Origin: JAZLIT01 sp045617525
GTDB lineage: Bacteria > Bacillota > Bacilli > Bacillales_A > Planococcaceae
NCBI GenBank assembly: GCA_045617525.1
Contig: JAZLIT010000070.1
Coordinates: 38,028-102,027 of the forward strand
Length of the DNA stretch: 64,000 nt
Reading direction: 5' to 3'
A program made the position numbers and the translations under genes. The notes beneath the pieces were generated by a model. That model made no database searches, was not told the DNA's origin, and worked only from the letters and a program-made list of their open reading frames with translations. Numbering within the stretch: position 1 is the first letter of the stretch; every line of letters starts with the position of its first letter. Positions 30,576 to 39,428 of this stretch are shown one piece after another.

Positions 30576-32537
30576 ATGATGGAATTTTTTAAGCAATTCG
30601 CCGTTCCACATCCAAGTACATTAATTTACATTGCAATGGCTTCAATCATCCTTGGTGGTGTATCAATCGTTGCATTAGTAACTTACTTTAAAGCTTGGGG
30701 TTACCTGTGGCGCGAATGGATCACAACAGTTGACCATAAAAAAATCGGTATCATGTACCTGATTACTGCATTATTAATGTTATTCCGTGGTGGTGTTGAC
30801 GCAATTATGATGCGTTACCAGCTATCTATGCCGGAAAATACTTTCTTAGATGCACAGCATTATAACGAAGTATTCACAACACACGGGATAGTCATGATCC
30901 TATTCATGGCAATGCCTTTCATTACATTCTTCTTTAACTATTTAGTACCGCTTCAAATTGGGGCACGTGATGTAGCGTTCCCACGTTTAAACGCAATCAG
31001 CTTCTGGTTGTTCTTTATGGGTATGGGATTATTCAACTTATCATTCATCATTGGTGGATCACCAGATGCAGGTTGGACTTCTTACTTCCCACTAGCAGGT
31101 AACGAATTTAGTACTTCAGTTGGTACGAACTATTACATGATCGCGATTCAGATCGCCGGTATTGGTACGTTAATGACAGGTATTAACTTCATTACAACAA
31201 TTATGAAAATGCGTGCTCCAGGCATGACATTATTCAAAATGCCAATGTTCACTTGGTCTGCATTAATTGCAAACTTAATTATCGTATTTGCATTCCCTGT
31301 ATTAACAGTGGCACTTGCAATGGGTATGTTTGACCGTTTATTCGGTACTCAGTTCTTCACTACTGGTAACGGTGGTATGGACATGTTATGGGCCAACCTA
31401 TTCTGGGTTTGGGGACATCCTGAGGTTTACATCTTAATCTTACCGGCATTCGGTATTTTCTCTGAGATTATTTCAACATTCTCTCGCAAAAACTTATATG
31501 GCTACCATTCAATGGTTTGGTCAATGGTTATTATCTCTGTATTCTCGTTTGCAGTTTGGACACACCATTTCTTCACAATGGGTCAAGGTGCTGTAACAAA
31601 CTCAATCTTCTCGATTACAACAATGTTAATCGCCATACCAACCGGAGTGAAAATTTTCAACTGGCTATTTACTATGCATAAAGGGAAAATTGAGATGACA
31701 ACACCAATGTTATACTCAATGCACTTCATTCCTTTATTCACACTTGGTGGGGTAACAGGGGTTATGCTTGCGATGTCAGCAGCTGACTACCAATACCACA
31801 ACACAATGTTCCTAGTGGCCCACTTCCATAACGTAATCATCCCTGGTGTTGTTTACGCGATGTTAGCAGGTTTAACTTTCTACTGGCCGAAAATGTTCGG
31901 TTACATGCTTAACGAGCGTATCGGTAAAGCAACTGTTTGGGTAATGTCTACTGGTTTCGTACTTTCATTCATGCCAATGTATATCACTGGTTTAGATGGT
32001 CAAGCACGTCGTGCATACACTTACTCAGAAGCTACTGGTTTCTCTGTGTTAAACATGGTGTCATTCATCGGTGCTGGAATCATGGCAATATCATTCATGA
32101 TGATCGTTTGGAATCTATACTATAGCTGGAAAAACGCTTCACGCGATATCAGCAGCGATCCATGGGATGCTCGTGGTCTTGAGTGGTCTACTCAAACTCC
32201 AGTTCCTGTTTACAACTTTGCAATCACTCCTGACGTTACTGAAGCTTCTGACCAAGCTTTCTGGGATTCAAAACGTAAAGGAATTCAAATATTCAAAGGC
32301 GGATATAGCGATATCCATATGCCTAATAACTCTGGTTTACCATTCATCATGTCTATCGGGTTCTTTATCCTAGGTTTCGCATTAGTGTTCTCTATGTGGA
32401 TCATGGCTACCATCGGTTTCATCATCGTATTCGCTACAATGATTTACCGTACATTCGAAGACGATCACGGATACCATATCCATGTTGATGAAATTGAGAA
32501 AACAGAGAATTCTTACAAGAAAGATGGTGACAAATAA
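30576..32537 (+). CDS. qoxB: Menaquinol oxidase aa3-600 subunit I
   Basis: Subunit I carries the low-spin heme and the heme-CuB site where oxygen is reduced and protons are pumped. The 653-residue protein has about 14-15 membrane helices. WVWGHPEVYILILP contains the CuB His and the cross-linked Tyr, HHFFTMG contains the other two CuB ligands, FTTHGIVMI and AHFHNVIIPG hold heme ligands. Length matches B. subtilis QoxB. Start ATG 30576 (or 30579) follows AAAGGAG. Its stop codon overlaps the ATG of qoxC by one base. Confidence 0.96.
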   Translation: MMEFFKQFAVPHPSTLIYIAMASIILGGVSIVALVTYFKAWGYLWREWITTVDHKKIGIMYLITALLMLFRGGVDAIMMRYQLSMPENTFLDAQHYNEVFTTHGIVMILFMAMPFITFFFNYLVPLQIGARDVAFPRLNAISFWLFFMGMGLFNLSFIIGGSPDAGWTSYFPLAGNEFSTSVGTNYYMIAIQIAGIGTLMTGINFITTIMKMRAPGMTLFKMPMFTWSALIANLIIVFAFPVLTVALAMGMFDRLFGTQFFTTGNGGMDMLWANLFWVWGHPEVYILILPAFGIFSEIISTFSRKNLYGYHSMVWSMVIISVFSFAVWTHHFFTMGQGAVTNSIFSITTMLIAIPTGVKIFNWLFTMHKGKIEMTTPMLYSMHFIPLFTLGGVTGVMLAMSAADYQYHNTMFLVAHFHNVIIPGVVYAMLAGLTFYWPKMFGYMLNERIGKATVWVMSTGFVLSFMPMYITGLDGQARRAYTYSEATGFSVLNMVSFIGAGIMAISFMMIVWNLYYSWKNASRDISSDPWDARGLEWSTQTPVPVYNFAITPDVTEASDQAFWDSKRKGIQIFKGGYSDIHMPNNSGLPFIMSIGFFILGFALVFSMWIMATIGFIIVFATMIYRTFEDDHGYHIHVDEIEKTENSYKKDGDK

Positions 32538-33136
32538 TGGCTCATTTAGATACTTCAAAACCTCTTGAATATCAAACAGAAGAAGGACGCTTAAAAATCC
32601 TTGGATTCTGGATCTTCCTTGGTGCAGAGATCATGCTATTCGGTACATTATTTGCTGCTTACTTTACATTAGTTGACCGTACTGGTACGGGCCCAACTGG
32701 TGCAGAAATTTTCGAAATCACACCGGTATTAGCTGAAACGTTCTTACTTTTAACAAGTAGTTTCACAATCGGTTTAGCAATTCATGCAATGCGTCTTGGT
32801 AGTAAAAAAGCAACCCTTTCATTCATGGCTACTACACTTGTGTTGGGTCTTGCATTCTTAGGCGTGGAAATTTATGAATTCTATCACTACGTACACATTG
32901 GTGCTGGAATTACTGTTTCTGCCTTTACTTCAATCTTATTAACAACTTTAGGTACTCACGGTGCCCACGTAACATTAGGTTTCTTCTGGGGATTATTCAT
33001 TATGATCCAGATTTGGAAACGTGGTCTGAATCCTGTAACTGCCAATAAAACGTTCATCTTCTCGCTTTACTGGCATTTCCTTGATGTTGTTTGGATCTTT
33101 ATCTTTAGTTTCATTTACCTGAAAGGAATGATGTAA
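32537..33136 (+). CDS. qoxC: Menaquinol oxidase aa3-600 subunit III
   Basis: Subunit III is a membrane protein that stabilises the oxidase. The 199-residue product has five predicted membrane helices and the family segments GFWIFLGAEIMLFGTLFAAY near the start and LGTHGAHVTLGFFWG, then YWHFLDVVWIFIF near the end. The start overlaps the stop of qoxB (TAATG), which implies coupled translation. The gap to qoxD is one base. Confidence 0.95.
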   Translation: MAHLDTSKPLEYQTEEGRLKILGFWIFLGAEIMLFGTLFAAYFTLVDRTGTGPTGAEIFEITPVLAETFLLLTSSFTIGLAIHAMRLGSKKATLSFMATTLVLGLAFLGVEIYEFYHYVHIGAGITVSAFTSILLTTLGTHGAHVTLGFFWGLFIMIQIWKRGLNPVTANKTFIFSLYWHFLDVVWIFIFSFIYLKGMM

Positions 33137-33137
33137 A

Positions 33138-33419
33138 ATGGCAAAGTTCTTTCCTTTAGGACAAGTAATGGGCTTTATCGCCTCTCTAGTATTAACAGGT
33201 ATTGCATTACTTGTTTATTACTTTGATATGTCGTTAACTACAGGTATGATCGTTTTATTAATAACTGCATTTATCCAAGCAGGACTTCAATTTGTAGTGT
33301 TTATGCACTCTGGTGAGTCTGAAGATAAATGGATTATCTACACGAAGATTTTATACGGTCTAGTTTTAGTTGTTTTAACTATTCTAGGTACGTTATTAAT
33401 TCTTATTTGGGATATGTAA
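33138..33419 (+). CDS. qoxD: Menaquinol oxidase aa3-600 subunit IV
   Basis: The small membrane subunit (93 residues) has three hydrophobic helices: after PLGQVMGF, in the middle, and at the C terminus. The segment FIQAGLQFVVFMHSGESED is typical of the subunit IV (CyoD/QoxD) group. It completes qoxABCD and is followed by a terminator. Confidence 0.94.
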   Translation: MAKFFPLGQVMGFIASLVLTGIALLVYYFDMSLTTGMIVLLITAFIQAGLQFVVFMHSGESEDKWIIYTKILYGLVLVVLTILGTLLILIWDM

Positions 33420-33428
33420 TAAAACAGA

Positions 33429-33469
33429 AAAAATCCTCTCGTGCTGTTATAGCATGGGAGGATTTTTTT
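33429..33469. terminator. Terminator after qoxD, shared with the convergent gene
   Basis: AAAATCCTC...GCT pairs with AGC...GAGGATTTT, with T7 on the forward strand and A6 on the left flank, so it can work in both directions. Confidence 0.8.
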
Positions 33470-33478
33470 GTTATTAAG

Positions 33479-34198
33479 TTACCCTTTTCTCCACTCTATA
33501 GCCGCTTCAATTTCATCTGTGAAGATAGCTGCTACATTTGCTTGCTGACACATTTTGAAATGTGCCTCCGTGTTTATAGTATAAACGCGAATAATGGCAC
33601 CTTGTTCTAATGCGTTAATTGCTGTTTGACGTTGCATGTAATAGCCTGAGATATGCATAGCGTTTGCTGTGAGGGCTTTTGTGTATTTCCACGGACTAAT
33701 TATAATATTTGACAACAACGGCGCAATTTCTATCTGTGGTGCTACTTGCGCGATGCGAATTAATGTTTCATGGTCGAATGATGATAATATCACTTGATTC
33801 GACATGCCGAGCTCCTCCACTAGTTTTACTACCTTCATATCCATACCGTAATAAGGATGTTGATTACTCTTCAGTTCAATATTCACGAGTAAGTTCGTGT
33901 TTTGATAAAGCTTTAGTACCTCTTCTAATGTTGGAATGCGTTCCCCTTTAAAACGAGGATGAAACCAGCTACCTGCGTCAAGTTTCTTAATTTCGTCAAG
34001 CTCCATTGCTACAATACTTCCTTTACCATTTGTCGTACGATTAACCTTTTCATCATGGATAACAACAAGTTGCCCGTCCTTTGTCATCTGAACATCTAGT
34101 TCTACCCCTTCGACTTCATAATCGAGCACTGCCTTAAATGCGGCCATCGTATTTTCTGGGAATTTCCCACTATAACCTCTATGTGCAAAAATCTGCAT
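33479..34198 (-). CDS. Glycerophosphodiester phosphodiesterase
   Basis: This enzyme hydrolyses glycerophosphodiesters to glycerol 3-phosphate and an alcohol. The 239-residue TIM-barrel protein has the HRG motif (HRGYSGKFPENT at about 6-17), VELDVQMTKDG with the metal-binding acidic residues, and VIHDEKVNRTT with the catalytic His. No signal peptide is present, so it acts in the cytoplasm. I chose ATG 34198 with GGGGGGTT upstream; the reading frame extends to 34222 but that part would include the ribosome site. It may recycle phospholipid head groups. Confidence 0.92.
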   Translation of the reverse strand: MQIFAHRGYSGKFPENTMAAFKAVLDYEVEGVELDVQMTKDGQLVVIHDEKVNRTTNGKGSIVAMELDEIKKLDAGSWFHPRFKGERIPTLEEVLKLYQNTNLLVNIELKSNQHPYYGMDMKVVKLVEELGMSNQVILSSFDHETLIRIAQVAPQIEIAPLLSNIIISPWKYTKALTANAMHISGYYMQRQTAINALEQGAIIRVYTINTEAHFKMCQQANVAAIFTDEIEAAIEWRKG

Positions 34199-34262
34199 TC
34201 TTTTAACCCCCCCATTTTCCACTTAATTCCTTAAAAATAACAAACAATTCGAATATATTCAC

Positions 34263-34291
34263 TTGAAACGCCCACATAACATTAGTAAGAT
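34263..34291 (+). promoter_or_regulatory. sigmaA-like promoter for helD
   Basis: TTGAAA (34263-34268) and TAAGAT (34286-34291) are 17 bases apart. A transcript would start near 34298, just before the hairpin at 34302. Confidence 0.5.
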
Positions 34292-34301
34292 AAAGTGAAA
34301 C

Positions 34302-34336
34302 TTAAATCCATGGGGGTTCTTCTCCCATGGATTTAA
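34302..34336 (+). promoter_or_regulatory. Perfect 13-bp hairpin at the 5' end of the helD transcript
   Basis: TTAAATCCATGGG pairs with CCCATGGATTTAA over a nine-base loop (GGTTCTTCT region). No T run follows, so it is unlikely to be a plain terminator. It may protect the messenger or be an operator. Confidence 0.6.
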
Positions 34337-34364
34337 TAGTCTTGAACGGACAGGGGGAACGGCC

Positions 34365-36590
34365 ATGACTTTTAAGCATCCAGATTTTGCGCAGGAACAA
34401 GTCCATTTAGAAGACACGAAACAGTATATGGAGCAAATTTTAATCCGCTCAAAGGCAGATATTGAAGCCGCAAAGGAAAATATCCAAACCTCATTATCAA
34501 ATGTCGAATACCTTGATTCAAGTGATAGCTTCGTCAACATTTTGACAAATATGCGCTTTTTCGAGCTTGCACGTGATCAAAAGGAAGGGCTTGAGGCGAT
34601 TCGCAAGAAACCCTATTTTGCGCGCATTCATTTCCAACGCGACGGAGAGGCTGAGGAATTATTATATATAGGTAAAACCTCTCTTTTCCATAGCGAAACG
34701 CATGAGCCAATTATTGTTGACTGGCGTTCTCCTGTAGCAAATGTTTATTATGACGGGCGTCTCGGTGAGTTAACATATGATGTACGCGGTGATGAGTTAA
34801 GTGGGCAGTTATTCGCGAAACGCCAATATAAAATCGAAAACGGTGAATTACTCGATATTCGCGATGTTGATTTAACGACGAATGACGAGCTATTACAGGA
34901 GGCACTTGAAGGTAAAGCCGATGTAAGACTTACCGAAATTGTTTCAACGATTCAAAAGGAGCAAAATGAAATCATTCGTGCCCATCTGAAGCAGCCAATT
35001 GTTGTACAAGGTGCTGCTGGCTCCGGTAAAACAACGATTGCTTTGCACCGAATTTCCTATTTTTTATATACGATGGGCGATCATTTTAAACCTGAGCAAT
35101 TAATGATTTTAGCGCCGAATAACTTATTTATTGAATATATTGGAGACGTACTACCCGAGCTTGGCGTAGATCGTATTTGCCAAACAACCTATGGGGACTA
35201 TGTACAAAATGCCACGAAGTTAAAATTGAAACTTGCGGATTCAACGGCTATTTTAGAGGAACTTGTCGTGAGTAATGGTAAGTCACTTCCAGATTTCAAC
35301 ATCCTGAAGCTAAAAGGAACATTATTCTACAAAGAGGTCATGGATCGTATACTGAATGTTGAGGAACAACGAATTGCGTCGTTATTTACCGATGTCTTTA
35401 TTGAAAAATATCGAATTATGCGCGGGAGTAATTTGAAGAAGCTATTTACAGTTGATTTCGCGTATATGCCGATTGAAAAACGATTGGAACGCATTAAAAA
35501 GGTCATTCAAACAGAGGTAAAGCGAAAAACGAAGGCAGTAATGACTACGCTAAAAAACCGCTATGATGAGGCAATCGAACGAGCGTTAAATGGGATGCGT
35601 GATGCAGAAAAAAGACGCCGAGTAGTTACGAAATTTTTGGATGAGCGTGATGAGCGATTGCCGAAAATTGAACAGGAAGCGAAAACAACGACAAGTAAGT
35701 ATATGCGGATGTTCCCCAAGTTGAAGGTGAAGGCTCTATATCGTGAAATTTTAACGAACCGCGAGCTATTACATAAAATCGTGCCCGAATGGGATTTCAT
35801 ACAGGTAGAACAATTTTTAACGATGCATGCGAAGGAAATTTGGACAAATGAGGATTTAGCTGCAATTTATTATTTAACGGCCAAAATTAAAGGCATTGAG
35901 GATCCATGGAAAATGCGGGTTGTCTTTATCGATGAGGTACAGGATTATAGTTTATTTCAGTTGGCCGCATTAAAAGAGGGATTAGAGACAGACATGTTCA
36001 CAATGGTTGGCGATTTAGCGCAAGGGATTCATAGCTACAGAAGTTTAACCGAGTGGCAGCCTGTGCTCGATTTATTTCCACGTGCAACCTATGCAACGTT
36101 GCAGAAGAGTTATCGTACGACAATTGAAATTATGGATTTAGCCAATCGTATTCTTATGCAAATGGACGAGGACTTACCTCTTGTGGAACCCGTCGTACGA
36201 CATGGGCGAGAACCAGAATTTGTGATGAGTGAAGAATTTGATGCACGTTTAGTAGCAAAACATTTTGAGGATTTAGCGATGCGTCATAAATCGATAGCTT
36301 TTATTTGTAAGACGAGCGAGGAAGCTGCCCGTGCCGCGAAGGAGTTAAGTGCATTTTTACATGTGCAGCTGTTGGAGCCTGGTTCGTCACTGGATGCGGA
36401 TGCAAACCTTCTCGTTGTTCCGAGTCATCTCGCAAAGGGACTGGAATTTGATGCAGTTATCATCGGCATTGTCGATACGCCCTATCATAGCTATGCGATT
36501 GATCGTAAATTATTGTACGTGGCATTAACGCGTGCGATGCATGAATTAGTGTTAATTGGACCAAATGAGGAAGCGTTTTTAGTGGGATAA
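34365..36590 (+). CDS. helD: HelD-type helicase, RNA polymerase recycling factor
   Basis: HelD proteins are superfamily 1 (UvrD-like) ATPases that pry RNA polymerase off nucleic acid. The 741-residue protein starts with a charged coiled-coil arm (about 1-65), which in HelD enters the polymerase secondary channel. Next come the segment DWRSPVANVYYDG (about 124-136), Walker A QGAAGSGKTT (about 216), Walker B VFIDEVQDYS (about 520), TLQKSYRTT and the C-terminal LYVALTRAMHELVLIG. The length and the HelD-specific inserted domain (about 320-480) fit the Bacillus type. ATG 34365 has a GGGGGAA site. A terminator follows. Confidence 0.93.
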   Translation: MTFKHPDFAQEQVHLEDTKQYMEQILIRSKADIEAAKENIQTSLSNVEYLDSSDSFVNILTNMRFFELARDQKEGLEAIRKKPYFARIHFQRDGEAEELLYIGKTSLFHSETHEPIIVDWRSPVANVYYDGRLGELTYDVRGDELSGQLFAKRQYKIENGELLDIRDVDLTTNDELLQEALEGKADVRLTEIVSTIQKEQNEIIRAHLKQPIVVQGAAGSGKTTIALHRISYFLYTMGDHFKPEQLMILAPNNLFIEYIGDVLPELGVDRICQTTYGDYVQNATKLKLKLADSTAILEELVVSNGKSLPDFNILKLKGTLFYKEVMDRILNVEEQRIASLFTDVFIEKYRIMRGSNLKKLFTVDFAYMPIEKRLERIKKVIQTEVKRKTKAVMTTLKNRYDEAIERALNGMRDAEKRRRVVTKFLDERDERLPKIEQEAKTTTSKYMRMFPKLKVKALYREILTNRELLHKIVPEWDFIQVEQFLTMHAKEIWTNEDLAAIYYLTAKIKGIEDPWKMRVVFIDEVQDYSLFQLAALKEGLETDMFTMVGDLAQGIHSYRSLTEWQPVLDLFPRATYATLQKSYRTTIEIMDLANRILMQMDEDLPLVEPVVRHGREPEFVMSEEFDARLVAKHFEDLAMRHKSIAFICKTSEEAARAAKELSAFLHVQLLEPGSSLDADANLLVVPSHLAKGLEFDAVIIGIVDTPYHSYAIDRKLLYVALTRAMHELVLIGPNEEAFLVG

Positions 36591-36600
36591 TTTTTTGGGA

Positions 36601-36630
36601 AAGCCGGTATCGAAGAGGATATCGGTTTTT
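36601..36630 (+). terminator. Terminator after helD
   Basis: CCGGTATC pairs with GATATCGG (one G-U) over a six-base loop, with AA before and T5 after. Confidence 0.75.
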
Positions 36631-36657
36631 CGCATACTTATGATTGGAGAGGATGGA

Positions 36658-37566
36658 TTGGTTGAGCAATTGTTGAATGAATTACCGTTGCTAAAAGATT
36701 TTGAGGAAATAAAGAAAATTGATAAAGGCTTTTCGCACGATGAAAAATATTTTGTGTTGATGAAGCATTCTGACGAGAAATTTTTAGTGCGCTTTTTCCC
36801 GATTGAGGAAATCGACGAACGATTACGTGAATTCAATTTAATAAAAGAAATCGGAATCCACTCCCCAAAAACAATCCAGGGAAAAAATTGTGGGGTTATC
36901 AGGGGCAAAGGCTATATGATCACAAATTACGTGGAGGGCGTAGATGCAGAAGAAATTCTCCCCACTTTATCTGAAGAAACTCAGTACAGTATCGGATACG
37001 AGGCTGGACAAGAGCTTTTAAAAATTCATCAGGTACATGCGCCAGAGCATATTGAAGACTGGGGCGAACGGAAACAACGCAAACACTTACGATACTTAGA
37101 GGCATATCGACACTGTGGCTTTAAACTCAAACACGATGAAAAACTCATTCAATTTATCTCGGACCATTTGCATTTAATGAAAAAAAGACCAAACGTATTT
37201 TTACACGATGACTATCACCCTTGCAATTTAATTGTCCAGAATGGCGTATTCAACGGGGTTATCGATTTTGGGCGCTATGACTGGGGTGATCCAATTCATG
37301 AGTTTCTGAAAACGGGGCAATTCTCAAGAAATGTCAGTATCCCCTTCTCTATTGGCCTAATACAGGGCTATTCACAAGGGAAAGAGCCTAGCGAGGAATT
37401 TTGGACTTTATATAGTCTGTACTTAGCGATGAGTATATTTTCAGGTATTGTTTGGAGTTTAAAAGTAGCACCAGATACGTTTGAAAGTATGCTAGATAAG
37501 ATCAATCTCCTTCTACTGGACCACCATTATTTCGATGAGGTAAAGCCAGAATGGTATAAAGTTTAA
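36658..37566 (+). CDS. Aminoglycoside phosphotransferase (APH) family kinase
   Basis: The product (about 302 residues) is a small kinase of the APH/choline-kinase fold. The Brenner motif HDDYHPCN (about 201-208) and the magnesium-binding DFGRYDWGDP (about 221-230) are complete, so it should be active. Closest in layout are plain APH-family proteins that phosphorylate aminoglycosides, macrolides or metabolites; resistance cannot be claimed from sequence. The best start is TTG 36658 after GGAGAGGA. An ATG at 36640 lies before that site, and the frame open to 36595 runs through the helD terminator. Confidence 0.8.
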   Translation: MVEQLLNELPLLKDFEEIKKIDKGFSHDEKYFVLMKHSDEKFLVRFFPIEEIDERLREFNLIKEIGIHSPKTIQGKNCGVIRGKGYMITNYVEGVDAEEILPTLSEETQYSIGYEAGQELLKIHQVHAPEHIEDWGERKQRKHLRYLEAYRHCGFKLKHDEKLIQFISDHLHLMKKRPNVFLHDDYHPCNLIVQNGVFNGVIDFGRYDWGDPIHEFLKTGQFSRNVSIPFSIGLIQGYSQGKEPSEEFWTLYSLYLAMSIFSGIVWSLKVAPDTFESMLDKINLLLLDHHYFDEVKPEWYKV

Positions 37567-37568
37567 TA

Positions 37569-37612
37569 AGGCTGAATTAGGAATCTAAGTACATTCCTAA
37601 TTCGGCTTTTTA
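37569..37612 (+). terminator. Terminator after the APH-type gene
   Basis: AAGGCTGAATTAGGAAT pairs with ATTCCTAATTCGGCTT around CTAAGTAC, then T3-T5. It leaves only about 75 bases of leader before the ABC importer. Confidence 0.85.
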
Positions 37613-37687
37613 TTGTGTTACCTACTAAACACCCATCATTTATGCCCTGCATATGCTAGGGAATACCAAAAGAGAGGGGTGGAGATA

Positions 37688-38671
37688 GTGAAATGGATTC
37701 GCCTTATGTGCCTGTTCGGCGTCATTTTTTTACTTGCTGCATGTGGCGACAATGATAAGGAAATAACCGAGGTAAAAATCGGTGAAGTAACACGTTCGAT
37801 TTTCTATGCACCATTATATGCCGCAATCGAAGAAGGCTTTTTTGAGGAAGAAGGCTTATCAATTAAGTTAACGACAATTCCTGGTGGCGATAAAACGATG
37901 ACCGCGCTACTTTCTGACGGAATCGACATCGCACTTATCGGGGCTGAAACATCTATTTATGTAGCGGGACAAAATCCAAATGATCCTGTCGTTAATTTTG
38001 CACAATTAACACAGACAGACGGGACATTTTTAGTGGCACGTGAAGAGATTGCAAATTTTGATTGGGCTATGCTCGAAGGCAGTACATTTTTAGGGCAGCG
38101 TGTTGGCGGAATGCCTCAAATGGCTGGGGAGTTTGTGTTGAAAAGCCATGGGATTGACCCACAAAATGATTTAACACTTATTCAAAATATTGATTTTGCA
38201 AATATTGCAAACGCCTTTGCCTCAGGTACTGGTGATTATGTACAGTTATTTGAGCCAACTGCGAGTGTATTTGAAGAAGAAGGCATCGGCAAAATCGTCG
38301 CTTCGTTTGGTGATGAACTCGGTGCAATTCCTTACACAGTATTTATGGCAAAAGAAAGCACATTAAAAAATAAAGACCTAATTGAAAGTTTTACACGCGG
38401 CTTGCACAAAGCGCAGGATTGGGTATATAGCAAATCTGCTGCTGAAGTCGCAAAATCCATCGCACCTTATTTCGAAAATACGGAAGTCCCATTAATTGAA
38501 AAGGCTGTGGAACGATATCGCGCACAAAAGTCCTATGCAACTGATCCAATTATAGAGGAAGAAGAATTCGAAAACTTATTAAACGTAATGAAAGAGGCTG
38601 GCGTACTTGAATTTGATGCGAAATACGATGACCTTGTGAATCGCTCATTTGCAGACGAGGTTGCGAAGTGA
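37688..38671 (+). CDS. ABC importer substrate-binding lipoprotein (NMT1/SsuA type)
   Basis: This is the extracellular binding protein of a three-gene importer (about 327 residues). A lipobox LLAAC follows a short hydrophobic stretch, then the mature part with IGEVTRSIFYAPLYAAIEEGFFEEEGL, PGGDKTMTALLSDGIDIALIG and TLIQNIDFANIANAFASG, the pattern of NMT1/THI5 and SsuA proteins. Family members bind thiamine precursors, sulfonates, taurine or nitrate; the ligand here is not evident. No TPP riboswitch-like leader is present. I chose GTG 37688 after GAGGGGTGG; the frame open to 37613 overlaps the previous terminator. The stop is one base before the ATPase start. Confidence 0.88.
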   Translation: MKWIRLMCLFGVIFLLAACGDNDKEITEVKIGEVTRSIFYAPLYAAIEEGFFEEEGLSIKLTTIPGGDKTMTALLSDGIDIALIGAETSIYVAGQNPNDPVVNFAQLTQTDGTFLVAREEIANFDWAMLEGSTFLGQRVGGMPQMAGEFVLKSHGIDPQNDLTLIQNIDFANIANAFASGTGDYVQLFEPTASVFEEEGIGKIVASFGDELGAIPYTVFMAKESTLKNKDLIESFTRGLHKAQDWVYSKSAAEVAKSIAPYFENTEVPLIEKAVERYRAQKSYATDPIIEEEEFENLLNVMKEAGVLEFDAKYDDLVNRSFADEVAK

Positions 38672-38672
38672 C

Positions 38673-39428
38673 ATGGCTTTTATTGAAGCCTCTAACATCG
38701 AACATGTATTTTTCTCGCATGATAGCTTTACAAGTGCGCTCAAGGATATTTCTTTCACTATAAACGAAGGAGAATTTATTTCCTTCATTGGCCCAAGTGG
38801 CTGCGGAAAAACAACCTTACTTTCGATTATTGCTGGGCTTATTCAACCTACTTCTGGCACGATTTCCTATGCATTCCCCGCCACCGAAAAGGGCTATATG
38901 CTACAGCAGGACTATTTATTCCCGTGGAAAACAATTGAGGACAATATATTGCTCGGGCTCACAATTGCTGGTAAGAAAGATACGCAGATAGTTTACGATT
39001 TATTAGCACAATTTCAACTTGCGCACACTGCAAAACTTTATCCAGCTCAATTATCTGGAGGCATGCGCCAAAGAATTGCTTTAGCTCGCACACTTGCCGT
39101 CAATCCAACCTTACTTCTTTTAGATGAGCCGTTTTCTGCGCTTGATTTCTATTCAAAGTTAGCGCTTGAAAACTTTGTGTCCGCTACGTTAAAGCAATTT
39201 AATAAGACAGCCATTCTAGTAACCCATGATATTGATGAGGCTATTGCGATGAGTGATAAAATTTATATGTTTAGCAATCGTCCCGGAACTATATTGCACG
39301 CTTTCACTGTACCACAGGAAATTCGTAATTTAGCGCCATTCGATGCACGCAATGCGCCAGAGTTTCAGCCTTTATTCCAAACTATTTGGAAGGAGCTTGA
39401 GGCGAATGGATACGAAAGCATTACATGA
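38673..39428 (+). CDS. ABC importer ATP-binding protein (SsuB/TauB type)
   Basis: The 251-residue ATPase of the importer has Walker A GPSGCGKTT (about 41-49), the Q loop at MLQQDYLFPWK, signature LSGGMRQRIALARTLAV, Walker B LLLLDEPFSALD and the switch His in LVTHDIDEA. The LFPWK segment is typical of the SsuB/TauB/ThiZ group. ATG 38673 comes one base after the binding-protein stop; an in-frame ATG at 38649 lies inside that gene. Its end overlaps the permease start by 23 bases. Confidence 0.92.
   Translation: MAFIEASNIEHVFFSHDSFTSALKDISFTINEGEFISFIGPSGCGKTTLLSIIAGLIQPTSGTISYAFPATEKGYMLQQDYLFPWKTIEDNILLGLTIAGKKDTQIVYDLLAQFQLAHTAKLYPAQLSGGMRQRIALARTLAVNPTLLLLDEPFSALDFYSKLALENFVSATLKQFNKTAILVTHDIDEAIAMSDKIYMFSNRPGTILHAFTVPQEIRNLAPFDARNAPEFQPLFQTIWKELEANGYESIT

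Noticed and set aside
37613..37687. TPP riboswitch before the NMT1/SsuA-type importer
   Set aside because: Only about 75 bases lie between the previous terminator and the start, with no conserved thi-box bases.
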